Source: Cupriavidus malaysiensis
Lineage (GTDB): Bacteria > Pseudomonadota > Gammaproteobacteria > Burkholderiales > Burkholderiaceae
DNA length: 64,000 nucleotides
Direction: 5' to 3'
Assembly: GCF_001854325.1 (NCBI RefSeq)
Contig: NZ_CP017754.1
Coordinates: forward strand, 1,426,001-1,490,000
Positions 43,494 to 53,838 of this stretch are shown here, in pieces. The notes under the pieces are model-generated. The model saw nothing but the letters and a program-made list of their open reading frames with translations. It was not told the origin of the DNA and did not search any database. The first letter of the stretch is position 1, and each line of letters starts with the position of its first letter. A program made the position numbers and the translations under genes.

Positions 43494-43852
43494 TGGTGGA
43501 GCCGGCGGGAATCGAACCCGCGTCCGCAAGCCCTCCACAGAGAGTTCTACATACTTAGTTCTGTCATTTGATTTAACCGCCGCATCGCGGACGAACACGC
43601 TCTACGACGGCGAGTCACTTGGTTTTCGTCCCCGGAGTCGTGACCCTTCCGGGGCTTATCTGACGTAAATGACCTCGCGTGGTCTTGCGACCCTAGCCCG
43701 TCAGCGAGCCAGTGCGAGGACGGCCGCAATTAAGCGGCCAGTGCGTAACGTTCGTCGTTAGCAGTTATTACATTCCCATTGATTAACGAGGTGACGGGTC
43801 CTCGGTATGCCCTCCACTGCTTCGCAACCCACGTCGAAACCAGGTCGGCCCC
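43494..43852 (-). ncRNA. ssrA: Transfer-messenger RNA (tmRNA)
   Basis: 359-nt RNA that frees stalled ribosomes and tags their products. On the minus strand the 5' end GGGGCCG pairs with CGGCTCC before the encoded ACCA end. The tRNA-like T-arm GGGTTCGATTCCC and the 5' GACCTGGTTTCGACG block are present. The tag frame (43730-43762) reads ANDERYALAA then TAA, so with the tRNA-borne Ala the tag is AANDERYALAA. The one-piece layout is standard, not the permuted two-piece form. Confidence 0.97.
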
Positions 43853-43868
43853 AGTGTGAAGAAGAGAG

Positions 43869-43899
43869 ATTGTACCGCGTTGGACGCCCGCTGTGTCAG
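43869..43899 (-). promoter_or_regulatory. Promoter of ssrA
   Basis: On the minus strand CTGACA (43894-43899), 19-bp spacer, TACAAT (43869-43874), 16 bp before the tmRNA 5' end. The -35 hexamer overlaps the stop codon of gph. Confidence 0.6.
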
Positions 43900-44588
43900 G
43901 GAGTTCCGCCGGGCTTTGCCATGCCGGCCCGGGCGAGCAGCGGCAGCAGTTCCTCGGGGTGCCGGATCAGGTAGTCGGCGCCCCATGCTTCCGGCGGGTC
44001 TTCTTCACCGCAGTAGCCATAGGCGGCGGCGACGGTGACCATGCCGGCCGCCTTGCCGGCCTGGATGTCGCGCAGGTCGTCGCCGACGTAGGCGCAGCGT
44101 GCCGGCGCGACGCGGCTCAGTTCGGCGGCGAGCAGCAGCGGGGCAGGGTGGGGCTTGGCGTGGGCCGTGGTGTCGCCGCTGACCACGGCGGCCGCGCGCG
44201 GCGTCAGGCCGATGGCTTCCACCAGCGGGCGGGTGAAGCGGGTCTGCTTGTTGGTGACGATGCCCCATGGGATGCCGGCGGCCTCGAGCGCGCGCAGCAC
44301 CGCCTCCATGCCATCAAACAACTGCGTGCGCGCGGCGATGTCGGCCTCGTAGTAGTCGAGGAAGGCATCGCGCAGGGCCGGGAACTCCGGATCGTCCGGC
44401 GTCTTGCCGAAGGCCGCGCCGATCAGGCCGCGCGCACCGTGCGAGGCGACCGGGCGCAGTCTTTCGTAGGCCACCGGCGCGCGGCCGTGCTCGACGGCGA
44501 GCCGGTTGGCCGCGGCCGCGAGATCGGGCGCGGTGTCGGCCAGCGTGCCGTCGAGGTCGAAGAAGACGGCCTGCAGTTCCGTGATCAT
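43896..44588 (-). CDS. gph: Phosphoglycolate phosphatase
   Basis: HAD-superfamily hydrolase, 230 residues, that removes 2-phosphoglycolate formed during DNA repair or carbon fixation. Motif I is [11 protein letters not shown] (nucleophile Asp), motif II is in the IVTNKQ segment, the Lys motif is AKPHP, and motif III is [12 protein letters not shown]. Its ATG overlaps the ubiG stop (ATGA), so the two are translationally coupled. The ubiG-gph pairing is typical of betaproteobacteria. A close HAD relative with another substrate cannot be excluded. Confidence 0.9.
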   Translation of the reverse strand: MITELQAVFFDLDGTLADTAPDLAAAANRLAVEHGRAPVAYERLRPVASHGARGLIGAAFGKTPDDPEFPALRDAFLDYYEADIAARTQLFDGMEAVLRALEAAGIPWGIVTNKQTRFTRPLVEAIGLTPRAAAVVSGDTTAHAKPHPAPLLLAAELSRVAPARCAYVGDDLRDIQAGKAAGMVTVAAAYGYCGEEDPPEAWGADYLIRHPEELLPLLARAGMAKPGGTP

Positions 44589-45334
44589 GCGGCCTCCCGG
44601 CGGAAGGCCATCATGTAGTTGACGTCGGTGTCGCGGCCCAGTTCGTAGGTCTGCGACAGCGGGTGGTAGCTGAGGCCGCGCATCTCCAGCAGGTCGAGCC
44701 CCGCCTGGCGGGCGAAGCGCGCCAGTTCGGCCGGCTTGATGAACTTGTCGTAATCGTGCGTGCCCTGCGGGATCATCTTCAGCACGTACTCGGCGCCGAC
44801 CACGGCAAACAGATAGGCTTTCAGGTTGCGGTTGATGGTCGAGAAGAAGACGTAGCCGCCAGGGCGGACCAGCGCGGCGCAGGCGCGCACGATGGAGGCC
44901 GGGTCCGGCACGTGCTCCAGCATCTCCATGCAGGTCACCACGTCGAAAGCGGCAGGCGTGCGTGCCGCCAGGGCTTCGACCGCGATCTCCTCGTAGTCGA
45001 CGCGGACACCGGATTCCAGGCTGTGCAGGTCGGCCACGCGCAGTGCCTTGCGGGCGAGGTCGATGCCGCGCACCTGGGCGCCGAGCCTGGCCATGCTTTC
45101 GGACAGGATGCCGCCGCCGCAGCCTACGTCCAGGACCTGCTTGCCGGCGAGGGGGGCGATGCCATCGATCCAGCCGAGCCGCAGCGGATTGATTTCATGC
45201 AGGGGTTTGAATTCGCTGTTCGGATCCCACCAGCGATGCGCCAGCTCGCTGAATTTGTCGATCTCCTTCGGGTCGGCATTGGTGGCGGGCTCTGGCGTGG
45301 CGGTGGTGTCGTGGGAGGAGGAAGGGCTGGACAT
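44585..45334 (-). CDS. ubiG: Ubiquinone biosynthesis O-methyltransferase
   Basis: Performs both O-methylations in ubiquinone synthesis using SAM. It has 249 residues. The SAM motif I is [13 protein letters not shown]; the N-terminal [33 protein letters not shown] (two adjacent parts) and the later [21 protein letters not shown] are UbiG-specific. The first ~20 residues are Ser/Thr-rich and poorly conserved. It is the first gene of ubiG-gph, overlapping gph by 4 bp. Confidence 0.95.
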   Translation of the reverse strand: MSSPSSSHDTTATPEPATNADPKEIDKFSELAHRWWDPNSEFKPLHEINPLRLGWIDGIAPLAGKQVLDVGCGGGILSESMARLGAQVRGIDLARKALRVADLHSLESGVRVDYEEIAVEALAARTPAAFDVVTCMEMLEHVPDPASIVRACAALVRPGGYVFFSTINRNLKAYLFAVVGAEYVLKMIPQGTHDYDKFIKPAELARFARQAGLDLLEMRGLSYHPLSQTYELGRDTDVNYMMAFRREAA

Positions 45335-45397
45335 CGGGGAACTGGGGCGCGGCCAGCGGCGGCGCCGGGAGGGAGTCAGGTCTGGGGCAACTGTACC

Positions 45398-45426
45398 AAA
45401 AAAAAAGCCCAGCTTGCGCTGGGCTT
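45398..45426 (-). terminator. Rho-independent terminator of the OmpA-like gene
   Basis: Stem GCCCAGC / GCTGGGC with a 4-nt loop. On the minus strand it is followed by nine T, 24 bp after the stop codon. Confidence 0.9.
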
Positions 45427-45449
45427 CTTCTCATCGGGAGAGATTCCGA

Positions 45450-46109
45450 TTAGCGGGCGCTGCGAGTGCCGACCACTTCCACTTCCACGCGGCGGTTCGG
45501 CTGCTGGCAGGCGATCTGGGCCTTGCGGTTGCCCTTGCAGGACTTCGGATCGACCTTCAGCTGGCGCTTGCCCTTGCCTTCGGTGTAGACGCGGTTGGCT
45601 TCCACGCCCTTGCTCACCAGGTAGGCCTTGACGGCTTCGGCGCGGCGGATCGACAGGCGATCGTTGTACTTGTCCGAACCGAACGAGTCGGTGTGGCCAA
45701 CGGCGATGATCACTTCCAGGGTGATACCCGACAGCTTGGAGGTCAGGTCGTCCAGCTTGGCCTTGCCTTCGGGCTTCAGGACAGCCTTGTCGAAGTCGAA
45801 CAGGGTGTCAGCAGCGAAGGTGACCTTCTCGCTCGAAACGACCGGCGGGGCGACCGGCGGTTGCGGCTGTGCCACGGGGGCGGTTGCCGGAGCCAGCGCG
45901 CCGTCGCACTGCGCATTTGCGGTGGCGGGGGTCCAGGAGCTGTCGCGCCAGCAGAGCTCGTTCGTGCCGTTCTTCCACACGTACTCGCTCGTACCGTTGC
46001 CCCAGTTATCGTTCACTGCCTTCTTTTCATAGGGCACGGACTGGGCTTGAGCGGATGCAGCCATTACTGCGGTAGCTGCAACGAGCGCGAGCTTGGCAAA
46101 TTTTTTCAT
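45450..46109 (-). CDS. OmpA family outer-membrane/peptidoglycan-binding protein
   Basis: 219 residues. Signal peptide (KKFAKLALVAATAVMAASAQAQ, in part), a short N-terminal region with two Cys (ELCWRDSSW and NAQCDGA), a Pro/Ala/Val linker (about 73-92), and a C-terminal OmpA-like domain that binds peptidoglycan, with VGHTDSFGSDKYNDRLSIRR and QQPNRRVEVEV. There is no eight-stranded barrel domain, so it is a periplasmic or anchor type, not true OmpA. The ATG is followed by a textbook signal peptide. It is divergent from gyrA. Confidence 0.92.
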   Translation of the reverse strand: MKKFAKLALVAATAVMAASAQAQSVPYEKKAVNDNWGNGTSEYVWKNGTNELCWRDSSWTPATANAQCDGALAPATAPVAQPQPPVAPPVVSSEKVTFAADTLFDFDKAVLKPEGKAKLDDLTSKLSGITLEVIIAVGHTDSFGSDKYNDRLSIRRAEAVKAYLVSKGVEANRVYTEGKGKRQLKVDPKSCKGNRKAQIACQQPNRRVEVEVVGTRSAR

Positions 46110-46184
46110 ATTTCTCCTCTCAGGATGAGATCACCGCAGGGTTACTGCGAGCAAATGGACGAAAACAAGTCATACATTCTTCGG

Positions 46185-46190
46185 AGTATA
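46185..46190 (-). promoter_or_regulatory. Candidate -10 element of the OmpA-like gene
   Basis: TATACT on the minus strand, 75 bp before the start codon; no clear -35. Confidence 0.35.
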
Positions 46191-46469
46191 ACATTCTCGA
46201 TGTGGCGGATGCTCCACTTCGAACAATGTCTGGCTCTTCGCTGGGGAATTGTGCCACAAGGCTCGTTTCCTAAGAAGTAAATATATTCGATTCAATCCGG
46301 CGCTTTTGGGCCTGTGGTGTTTGTGCAACATGCACCTTGTGGTGCCCGCAAAGCCTTGTGCCATCAGGGTTGCAGCCGGTCGGGAGGGGATTGTCGAGGG
46401 TCGCGAAGCGCCGTTCCCGAGGGGGCTGCAGGTGGTGCCGGGGCCGCCGGGAAGGGGTGGCTGGCATGC

Positions 46470-46475
46470 TAGAAT
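46470..46475 (+). promoter_or_regulatory. Candidate -10 element of gyrA
   Basis: TAGAAT 91 bp before the gyrA start. Confidence 0.4.
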
Positions 46476-46566
46476 GGCATGTTGGCCGCCTGTCATGGGG
46501 CCGCCCCCGGGAAGGTCATTTCGGGGGGCATCATTTGCCTAAACCCGCCGCATAAACCACGCCGCA

Positions 46567-49248
46567 ATGGATCAATTCGCGAAAGAAACCCTTCCGGTCT
46601 CCCTCGAAGAGGAAATGCGCCGCTCCTACCTCGATTACGCCATGAGCGTGATCGTCGGGCGGGCGCTTCCCGATGTGCGGGACGGCCTGAAGCCGGTACA
46701 CCGGCGCGTGCTCTATGCGATGCACGAGCTCAACAACGACTGGAACCGGGCCTACAAGAAGTCGGCCCGTATCGTCGGCGATGTGATCGGTAAATATCAC
46801 CCTCACGGCGACACGGCAGTCTACGACACCATCGTCCGCATGGCGCAGGATTTCTCGCTGCGCTACATGCTGGTGGATGGCCAGGGCAACTTCGGCTCCG
46901 TTGATGGCGACAACGCTGCAGCGATGCGCTACACGGAAATCCGCCTGTCGAAGATCGCCCACGAGATGCTGCACGATATCGACAAGGAAACGGTCGATTT
47001 CGGTCCGAACTACGACGGTTCGGAAAGCGAGCCGCTGATCCTGCCGGCACGCATCCCCAACCTGCTGATCAACGGCTCGTCGGGCATCGCGGTCGGCATG
47101 GCGACGAATATCCCGCCGCACAACCTCAACGAGGTGGTGGACGCCTGCCTGCACCTGCTGCGCAATCCCGACGCCACGGTCGATGACCTGATCGAATTGC
47201 TGCCGGCACCCGATTTCCCCACGGCCGGCATCATCTACGGTATCCAGGGGGTGCGCGAGGGTTACCGCACCGGCCGCGGCCGGGTCGTCATGCGGGCCAA
47301 GACGCACTTCGAGGATATCGACCGCGGGCAGCGCCAGGCGATCATCGTCGATGAGCTGCCCTATCAGGTGAACAAGCGCACGCTGCTCGAGCGCATCGCC
47401 GAACTGGTCACCGAGAAGAAGATCGAGGGCATCTCCGACATCCGGGACGAGTCCGACAAGTCGGGCATGCGCGTGGTGATCGAGCTCAAGCGCAACGAAG
47501 TGCCCGAGGTGGTGCTCAACAACCTATATAAGAACACCCAGCTGCAGGATACCTTCGGCATGAACATGGTGGCGCTGGTCGACGGCCAGCCGCGCCTGCT
47601 GAACCTGCGCCAGATGCTGGAGTGCTTCCTGTCGCACCGGCGCGAAGTGGTTACCCGCCGCACCGTGTTCGAGCTGCGCAAGGCGCGCGAGCGCGGCCAC
47701 GTGCTGGAAGGCCTGGCCGTGGCGCTGGCCAATATCGACGAGTTCATCGCCATCATCAAGGCAGCGCCCACGCCGCCGGTCGCCAAGCAGGAACTGATGG
47801 CGAAGTCCTGGGACTCGGGCCTGGTGCGCGAGATGCTGGCACGTGCCGAAAGCGACACGCCGGGCGGCCGCGCTTCCTACCGTCCGGATGGCCTGCCTGC
47901 CGTGTTCGGCATGCAGGCCGACGGCCTCTATCGCCTGTCGGATTCCCAGGCCCAGGAAATCCTGCAGATGCGCCTGCAGCGCCTTACCGGCCTCGAGCAG
48001 GACAAGATTGTCCAGGAATACCGCGAAGTGATGGCGATCATCGCCGATCTGCTCGACATCCTGGCGCGTCCGGAACGGATCACGACCATCATCTCCGACG
48101 AACTGGGCGCGATCCGCGCCGAGTTCGGCGACGAGCGACGCTCGCAGATCGAGCTGAACGCCACCGAGCTGGACATGGAGGATCTGATCACCCCGCAGGA
48201 CATGGTGGTCACGCTGTCGCACAGCGGCTATATGAAGAGCCAGCCGATCTCCGAATACCGCGCGCAGAAGCGCGGCGGGCGCGGCAAGCAGGCGGCAGCG
48301 ACGAAGGAAGACGACTGGATCGATACCCTGTTCGTGGCCAATACCCACGACTACATCCTGTGCTTCTCCAATCGTGGTCGCCTGTACTGGCTGAAGGTCT
48401 ACGAGGTACCGCAGGGTTCGCGCAATTCGCGCGGCCGCCCCATCGTCAATATGTTCCCGCTGTCCGACGGCGAGAAGATCAACGTGATCCTGCCGGTGCG
48501 CCAATTCGACGCCGAGCACTTCATCTTCATGGCGACGGCGCGCGGTACCGTGAAGAAGACCGCGCTGACTGACTTCTCCAACCCGCGCAAGGCCGGCATC
48601 ATCGCGGTCGACCTCGATGAGGGGGATTTCCTGATCGGTGCGGCGGTAACCGATGGCCAGCACGATGTGATGCTGTTCTCCGACGCGGGCAAGGCCGTGC
48701 GCTTCGACGAGAACGACGTGCGTCCGATGGGGCGCCAGGCACGTGGCGTGCGCGGCATGAATCTGGAGGAAGGCCAGAGCGTGATCGCCATGCTGGTGGC
48801 GCCGGCGGAATCCGCCGACGCTGTCGACGGCGAGGCTCCGGCAGTGACCGTGGGCAGCGTGCTGACCGCCACTGAGAACGGCTACGGCAAGCGTACCCCC
48901 ATCTCCGAATACACTCGACATGGCCGCGGTACTAAGGGCATGATTGCGATCCAGACGAGCGAGCGCAATGGCCGGGTGGTGGCCGCGGCACTCGTGGCGC
49001 CGGAGGACGAGATCATGCTGATCACCACCGGCGGCGTGCTGATCCGCACCCGTGTCGCCGAGATCCGCGAGATGGGTCGCGCCACGCAGGGCGTGACGCT
49101 GATCAACGTCGACGAAGGTACCAAGCTGTCGGGTCTGCAACGCATCGTGGAAACGGATGGCGACAACGCCGGCGCCGGCGATGAGGCCGGGGCCGACGAC
49201 GCGGATGCCGAGACGCCGGGCGGTGACGAGCCTGGCGCGGCGAGCTGA
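46567..49248 (+). CDS. gyrA: DNA gyrase subunit A
   Basis: Breakage-reunion subunit of gyrase (A2B2), which adds negative supercoils. It has 893 residues. The catalytic tyrosine is Y122 (MRYTEIR). The quinolone region reads [10 protein letters not shown], giving T83 and D87 in E. coli numbering; Thr at 83 is a normal variant in several genera, not evidence of resistance by itself. The GyrA box is QKRGGRGK in the C-terminal DNA-wrapping domain. The protein ends in an acidic tail (about the last 30 residues rich in Asp/Glu/Gly/Ala). Divergent from the OmpA-like gene. Confidence 0.98.
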   Translation: MDQFAKETLPVSLEEEMRRSYLDYAMSVIVGRALPDVRDGLKPVHRRVLYAMHELNNDWNRAYKKSARIVGDVIGKYHPHGDTAVYDTIVRMAQDFSLRYMLVDGQGNFGSVDGDNAAAMRYTEIRLSKIAHEMLHDIDKETVDFGPNYDGSESEPLILPARIPNLLINGSSGIAVGMATNIPPHNLNEVVDACLHLLRNPDATVDDLIELLPAPDFPTAGIIYGIQGVREGYRTGRGRVVMRAKTHFEDIDRGQRQAIIVDELPYQVNKRTLLERIAELVTEKKIEGISDIRDESDKSGMRVVIELKRNEVPEVVLNNLYKNTQLQDTFGMNMVALVDGQPRLLNLRQMLECFLSHRREVVTRRTVFELRKARERGHVLEGLAVALANIDEFIAIIKAAPTPPVAKQELMAKSWDSGLVREMLARAESDTPGGRASYRPDGLPAVFGMQADGLYRLSDSQAQEILQMRLQRLTGLEQDKIVQEYREVMAIIADLLDILARPERITTIISDELGAIRAEFGDERRSQIELNATELDMEDLITPQDMVVTLSHSGYMKSQPISEYRAQKRGGRGKQAAATKEDDWIDTLFVANTHDYILCFSNRGRLYWLKVYEVPQGSRNSRGRPIVNMFPLSDGEKINVILPVRQFDAEHFIFMATARGTVKKTALTDFSNPRKAGIIAVDLDEGDFLIGAAVTDGQHDVMLFSDAGKAVRFDENDVRPMGRQARGVRGMNLEEGQSVIAMLVAPAESADAVDGEAPAVTVGSVLTATENGYGKRTPISEYTRHGRGTKGMIAIQTSERNGRVVAAALVAPEDEIMLITTGGVLIRTRVAEIREMGRATQGVTLINVDEGTKLSGLQRIVETDGDNAGAGDEAGADDADAETPGGDEPGAAS

Positions 49249-49364
49249 TCGGGCCGGATCCGCATCGTTCACGCTGTAAAGACTTGAAACAGTAATCGGA
49301 CTTTTCACCGGAACTCGACCGGTGGGGTCCGGACTAACCGAGACATATTTACCAGGGAGTCATA

Positions 49365-49928
49365 ATGCTCAAAACCACTCGTCAATTCGCCGTTCTGGCG
49401 GCCTCCGTCTCCGCGCTCATGCTGGCGCCGTACGCGCACGCACAGGATGCGGACAAGACGGCCGCGATCAAGGAACTGCTGACGGTGATGCAGGCCGACC
49501 AGGTCGTCAAGAACCAGGGCGAGATGTTCCAGCAGAATGCCAAGCAGGACGCGCCGGCCGTGCTGGAGCAGGTGCTGATCGAGAACAAGACGCTGAACGA
49601 CAAGCAGAAGCAGGCTGTGGTCGACAAGCTGAAGAAGAACGGCGCGGTCCAGCGCATGGTCGACGGCGCGGGCCAGGCCTTCACCACCGATGCCTTCAAG
49701 AAGGACGCGATCCAGGCCCACTACGAGGCTTTCGGCAAGTACTACAGCACCCAGGAACTCAAGGACCTGACCACCTTCCTGAAGTCGTCGACCGGCCAGA
49801 AGTTCATGACCAACCAGGGCAAGGCGACCCAGGAGATCTGGGGCTCGACCATGCAGAAGTACGGTCCGCAGGTCGGCAAGGCCATGCGTGACGCCGCCGA
49901 GAAGGAAATCGCCGCTGCTGCGAAGTAA
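49365..49928 (+). CDS. DUF2059 family secreted protein
   Basis: 187 residues with a signal peptide (LAASVSALMLAPYAHAQ, cleavage near AHA-Q). The DUF2059 domain in the C-terminal half is recognisable by HYEAFGKYYSTQELKDLTTF and KSSTGQKF. It is probably periplasmic. Function is unknown in this family. GGGAGT precedes the ATG. It lies between gyrA and serC, its usual place in this family of bacteria. Confidence 0.85.
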   Translation: MLKTTRQFAVLAASVSALMLAPYAHAQDADKTAAIKELLTVMQADQVVKNQGEMFQQNAKQDAPAVLEQVLIENKTLNDKQKQAVVDKLKKNGAVQRMVDGAGQAFTTDAFKKDAIQAHYEAFGKYYSTQELKDLTTFLKSSTGQKFMTNQGKATQEIWGSTMQKYGPQVGKAMRDAAEKEIAAAAK

Positions 49929-50006
49929 GCACTGGCGGATGCCGGAGCCGGGCCTGCGTTCAGGTGATTCCGGCGCCGCGCCGCGCAACGCGGGGCGGGT
50001 TTGAGT

Positions 50007-50012
50007 GATAAT
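50007..50012 (+). promoter_or_regulatory. Candidate -10 element of serC
   Basis: GATAAT 37 bp before the chosen serC start; it argues against starts upstream of it. Confidence 0.4.
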
Positions 50013-50048
50013 GGCTGCTTGGGTAACACCGGCAGCCATTTTTCTTTC

Positions 50049-51203
50049 ATGAACGATCCTCAGAATCCAGCCCTTGCCGCCATGATGCAGCGCGCCGTGG
50101 CAGAGCGTGTCTACAATTTCTCTCCCGGTCCGGCAGCGCTGCCGGCCGAGGTGCTGCAGCAGGCGGCCGAGGAGATGCTGTCCTGGCATGGCTCCGGCGT
50201 TTCCGTGATGGAGATGAGCCACCGCAGCCGCGAGTTCGAAAGCATCCTGGCCCAGGCCGAGGCGGACCTGCGCGAACTGCTGCAGGTGCCCAAGGATTAC
50301 CGCATCCTGTTCCTGCAGGGCGGCGCCATCGGCGAGAACGCCATCGTGCCGCTGAACCTGATGCGTCGCCTCGACGCCGAGCGGCCGAAGGCCGACTTCG
50401 TCGTGACCGGCACCTGGTCGGTCAAGACCGAGCAGGAGGCGCGCCGCTACGGCGAGGTCAATATCGCGGCTTCCAGCGTCGAGCAGAAGTTCGTGCGCAT
50501 CCCCGATGTGGCGGACTGGAAGCTGGCCGACGATTCGGCCTACCTCCACCTGTGCACCAACGAGACCATCGTCGGCGTCGAGTTCCAGGAGGTGCCCGAG
50601 GTCGGGCAGAAGCACGGGCGCGTGGTGGTGGCGGATGTATCCAGCCACATCCTGTCGCGTCCGGTCGACTGGTCGCGGCTGCAGGTGGTCTATGGCGGTG
50701 CGCAGAAGAACATCGGCCCCGCCGGCGTGACCATCGTCATCGTGCGCGAGGACCTGCTCGGCCATGCGCATCCGCTGTGCCCGTCCGCCTTCAATTGGCG
50801 ACTGGCCGCCGAGCATGGCTCGATGTACAACACGCCGCCGACCTACGCCATCTATATTGCCGGCCTGGTGTTCCAGTGGCTCAAGCGCCAAGGTGGTGTG
50901 CCCGCCGTCGAGCAGCGCAATATCGCCAAGGCCAAGGCACTGTACGATTTCCTCGACCAGAGCGCGTTCTACCGCAACGAGATCGATCCGAGCTGCCGTT
51001 CGCGCATGAACGTGCCGTTCTTCCTGGCCGACGAATCCCGCAACGAAGCCTTCCTGGCCCAGGCGCGCGCCGCCGGGCTGGTGCAGCTCAAGGGCCACAA
51101 GTCCGTGGGCGGCATGCGGGCGAGCATCTACAACGCAATGCCGCTCGAGGGCGTGATGGCGCTCATCGACTTCATGCGCGAATTCGAGCGCAGCGCGGCC
51201 TGA
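50049..51203 (+). CDS. serC: Phosphoserine aminotransferase
   Basis: PLP enzyme that converts 3-phosphohydroxypyruvate to phosphoserine (serine synthesis) and acts in pyridoxal phosphate synthesis. It has 384 residues; the conserved start [19 protein letters not shown] begins about residue 21, so there is a short N-terminal extension compared with E. coli SerC. PLP lysine lies in [14 protein letters not shown]. The C-terminal [14 protein letters not shown] is typical. First gene of the serC-pheA-hisC-tyrA-aroA-cmk-rpsA run. The start is chosen because a -10 box lies just upstream; its ribosome binding site is weak. Confidence 0.95.
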   Translation: MNDPQNPALAAMMQRAVAERVYNFSPGPAALPAEVLQQAAEEMLSWHGSGVSVMEMSHRSREFESILAQAEADLRELLQVPKDYRILFLQGGAIGENAIVPLNLMRRLDAERPKADFVVTGTWSVKTEQEARRYGEVNIAASSVEQKFVRIPDVADWKLADDSAYLHLCTNETIVGVEFQEVPEVGQKHGRVVVADVSSHILSRPVDWSRLQVVYGGAQKNIGPAGVTIVIVREDLLGHAHPLCPSAFNWRLAAEHGSMYNTPPTYAIYIAGLVFQWLKRQGGVPAVEQRNIAKAKALYDFLDQSAFYRNEIDPSCRSRMNVPFFLADESRNEAFLAQARAAGLVQLKGHKSVGGMRASIYNAMPLEGVMALIDFMREFERSAA

Positions 51204-51300
51204 GTGCCGCTGAGCCGCGGGCGGGTGCCCGCGGCACGCTGCCGGACCGCGCGGCCTTTCCCGTTCCGCCCCGCCGGGGGCGGGCCAGCAGATTCCACAC

Positions 51301-52449
51301 ATGACAAGCCAAGACAAGCAAGACGCCGCCGAGGAGACACAGCCGGCCGGCAGCCAACCCAGTGCGGCCGAACAGGCCCTGTCGGTCGAACTCGCGCCGC
51401 TGCGCGAGCAGATCGATACCGTGGATCGCGAACTGCTCGCCATGCTCAACCGCCGCGCCCAGCTCGCGCTGGACGTGGGTGAGGTGAAGAAGAAGTACGG
51501 TGCGCCGGTGTTCCGCCCCGAGCGCGAACTGCAGGTGATCCGCAAGGTGCAGGGAGCCAATCCCGGACCGCTGCTGGGTGAAAGCGTGGCGGCGATCTGG
51601 CGCGAAGTGATGTCGGCATGCCGCGGCCTGGAGAAGCCGCTGGAGGTTGCCTTCCTGGGGCCGGTCGGCACCTTTACCGAGCAGGCGCTCTACGCGCACT
51701 TCGGCCACGAGGTCAGCGGCGTGCCGTGCCCGAGCATTGACGAGGTGTTCCGCGCGGTCGAGGCCGGCACCGTCGAGTATGGTGTGGTGCCGGTCGAGAA
51801 TTCGACCGAGGGCGCGGTATCGCGCACGCTCGACCTGTTCCTGCAGACCTCGCTGAAGATCAGCGGCGAGATCGCGCTGAAGGTGCATCACAACCTGATG
51901 GCCTCGTCGCCCGACATGAAGGGTGTGACCGTGGTGCGCGCGCATGCGCAGGCGCTGGCACAGTGCCAGCACTGGCTGAGCGCCAACTACCCGCACCTGG
52001 AGCGGCAGGCGGTGTCGAGCAATGCCGAGGCTGCGCGCATGGCGAGCGAGGATCCGAGCGTGGCGGCGATCGCCGGCGAACAGGCCGCCAACCGCTACCA
52101 CCTGCACATCGTGCGCTCCCATATCCAGGATGATCCGCACAATCGCACGCGCTTCGTGGTGATCGGTCGCTACGAGACCGAGCCGTCCGGCAGCGACCAG
52201 ACCTCGCTGATCCTGTCGGTGCCGAACAAGGCCGGCGCGGTCTACCAGCTGCTGGCGCCGCTGGCCCAGAACGGTGTGTCGATGTGCCGCTTCGAGTCCC
52301 GACCCGCACGCAGCGGTGCCTGGGAGTATTACTTCTACGTCGACGTCGAAGGCCACCAGCGCGAGCCATCCGTGGCGCAGGCGATCGACGAACTGCGCCG
52401 CAACGCGGCCTACCTGAAGGTGCTGGGTTCCTACCCGTCCAGCAAGTAG
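51301..52449 (+). CDS. pheA: Bifunctional chorismate mutase / prephenate dehydratase
   Basis: Makes phenylpyruvate for phenylalanine. It has 382 residues. The chorismate mutase domain (about 28-115) contains LREQIDTVDRELLAMLNRRAQL. The dehydratase domain has FLGPVGTFTEQAL and GVVPVENSTEGAV. The C-terminal ACT regulatory domain (about 300-375) has ESRPARSGAWEYYFYVD, the phenylalanine feedback site. The first ~27 residues are polar and unconserved. It follows serC by 97 bp and precedes hisC by 121 bp. Confidence 0.97.
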   Translation: MTSQDKQDAAEETQPAGSQPSAAEQALSVELAPLREQIDTVDRELLAMLNRRAQLALDVGEVKKKYGAPVFRPERELQVIRKVQGANPGPLLGESVAAIWREVMSACRGLEKPLEVAFLGPVGTFTEQALYAHFGHEVSGVPCPSIDEVFRAVEAGTVEYGVVPVENSTEGAVSRTLDLFLQTSLKISGEIALKVHHNLMASSPDMKGVTVVRAHAQALAQCQHWLSANYPHLERQAVSSNAEAARMASEDPSVAAIAGEQAANRYHLHIVRSHIQDDPHNRTRFVVIGRYETEPSGSDQTSLILSVPNKAGAVYQLLAPLAQNGVSMCRFESRPARSGAWEYYFYVDVEGHQREPSVAQAIDELRRNAAYLKVLGSYPSSK

Positions 52450-52570
52450 GCGCCGGCGCATCGGCTGCTGGCGGGTATCGTGCGCGGTGGAAGGCCGCAG
52501 TGCATGGCGATGTGCGGTTTCGCTGCCGATCCATCACGCATCACTGATCAGAACAGAACCAGGAGAAGAC

Positions 52571-53692
52571 ATGGCAGAGCAGGGCGGCAACGTGCGATTC
52601 GGGCCGGACTATGTGCGGGCGATTTCCCCCTACGTGGCCGGCAAGCCGATCGCCGAGGTGGCGCGCGAGTTCGGGCTGGACGAGGCGGGCATCGTCAAGC
52701 TGGCCTCCAACGAGAACCCGCTCGGCATGCCGGAGTCGGCGCGCCGCGCCGTCGCGGCGGCGGCCGCGGACCTCGGGCGCTATCCCGACGCCAACGGCTT
52801 CGAGCTGAAGGCGGCGCTGTCGGCTCGCTTCGGCGTGCCGGCCGACTGGCTGACGCTCGGCAACGGCAGCAACGATATTCTTGAGCTGGCGGCGCACGCC
52901 CTGGTGCAGCCGGGCGAAGCAATCGTCTACGCGGAATACTCCTTCGCCGTCTACGCGCTCGCCACGCAGGAAGTCGGCGCGCGCGCCATCGAAGTGCGGG
53001 CGCGCGACTACGGCCACGACCTCGACGCGATGGCAGCCGCCATCACGGCCGACACGCGGCTGGTCTTCATTGCCAATCCCAACAATCCGACCGGCACCTT
53101 CCTGCCGGCCGGGCAGATTGCCGCCTTCCTGGCCAAGGTGCCGTCGCATGTGGTGGTGGTGTTGGACGAGGCTTACAACGAATACCTGGAGCCTGCGCAG
53201 CAGTACGACTCCATCGAGTGGGTGCGCCGGTATCCGAATCTGCTGGTGTCGCGTACCTTCTCCAAGGCCTATGGCCTGGCCGGGCTGCGCGTCGGCTACG
53301 CGGTCGCCCAGCCCGCGCTGACCGACCTGCTCAACCGTATCCGGCAGCCGTTCAACGTCAACAGCCTGGCCCAGGCGGCAGCCATCGCGGCGCTGGGCGA
53401 TGCGGCCTTCCTGCGCGAGAGCGCGGAGCTGAACCGGGCCGGCAAGGCCCAGTTGGCCGGGGCCTTCGAGCGCCTCGGCCTCGAATATGTGCCCTCGTCC
53501 GGCAACTTCGTGCTGGTGCGCGTCGGTGATGACGACGAGGCCGGCAACCGCGTGAACCTGGCCTTGCTCAAGCAGGGCGTGATCGTGCGTCCGGTCGGTG
53601 GCTACAAGTTGCCTCGCTGGCTGCGCATCACCGTCGGCCTGCCCGAGGAGAACGCGGCCTGCATCGCCGCGCTCGAGACCGCGCTGAAGTAA
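52571..53692 (+). CDS. hisC: Histidinol-phosphate aminotransferase
   Basis: PLP aminotransferase, 373 residues. Conserved features: KLASNENPLGMPE, the NPNNPTG motif, and the PLP lysine in RTFSKAYGLAGLRVGYA. AGGAGAAGAC just before the ATG is a strong ribosome binding site. Its place between pheA and tyrA suggests it may also transaminate phenylpyruvate or 4-hydroxyphenylpyruvate (HisC2/aromatic aminotransferase role), which is inference from context. A second HisC in the main his operon would be expected. Confidence 0.92.
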   Translation: MAEQGGNVRFGPDYVRAISPYVAGKPIAEVAREFGLDEAGIVKLASNENPLGMPESARRAVAAAAADLGRYPDANGFELKAALSARFGVPADWLTLGNGSNDILELAAHALVQPGEAIVYAEYSFAVYALATQEVGARAIEVRARDYGHDLDAMAAAITADTRLVFIANPNNPTGTFLPAGQIAAFLAKVPSHVVVVLDEAYNEYLEPAQQYDSIEWVRRYPNLLVSRTFSKAYGLAGLRVGYAVAQPALTDLLNRIRQPFNVNSLAQAAAIAALGDAAFLRESAELNRAGKAQLAGAFERLGLEYVPSSGNFVLVRVGDDDEAGNRVNLALLKQGVIVRPVGGYKLPRWLRITVGLPEENAACIAALETALK

Positions 53693-53788
53693 CGCACTCG
53701 GCGCGTCGCCATGTTTCCGGGGGATCGTCCCCCGGCGCAGGGCGGGCAGGCCAATCCCCGGCGGTGCGAAAACGCGCGCGCGACCGGC

Positions 53789-53794
53789 TACAAT
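53789..53794 (+). promoter_or_regulatory. Candidate -10 element of tyrA
   Basis: TACAAT 45 bp before the GTG start chosen for tyrA; it excludes a longer reading from the GTG at 53764. Confidence 0.45.
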
Positions 53795-53838
53795 ATCGGA
53801 TTCCCGAAATTTCCTCGCCTGGCAGGCAGCGTATTCCC

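Larger units (their letters stand above)
46110..46566. other. 457-bp divergent promoter region between the OmpA-like gene and gyrA
   Basis: No gene that I can support. It includes an AT-rich stretch (about 46160-46280), unusual for this chromosome, and -10-like hexamers for both directions (46185-46190 minus, 46470-46475 plus). The remainder is GC-rich with no clear hairpin. Confidence 0.6.

Noticed and set aside
46801..46860. Quinolone-resistance mutation in gyrA (Thr at position 83)
   Set aside because: Thr at this position is the normal residue in several genera; without a wild-type reference it is not evidence of acquired resistance.
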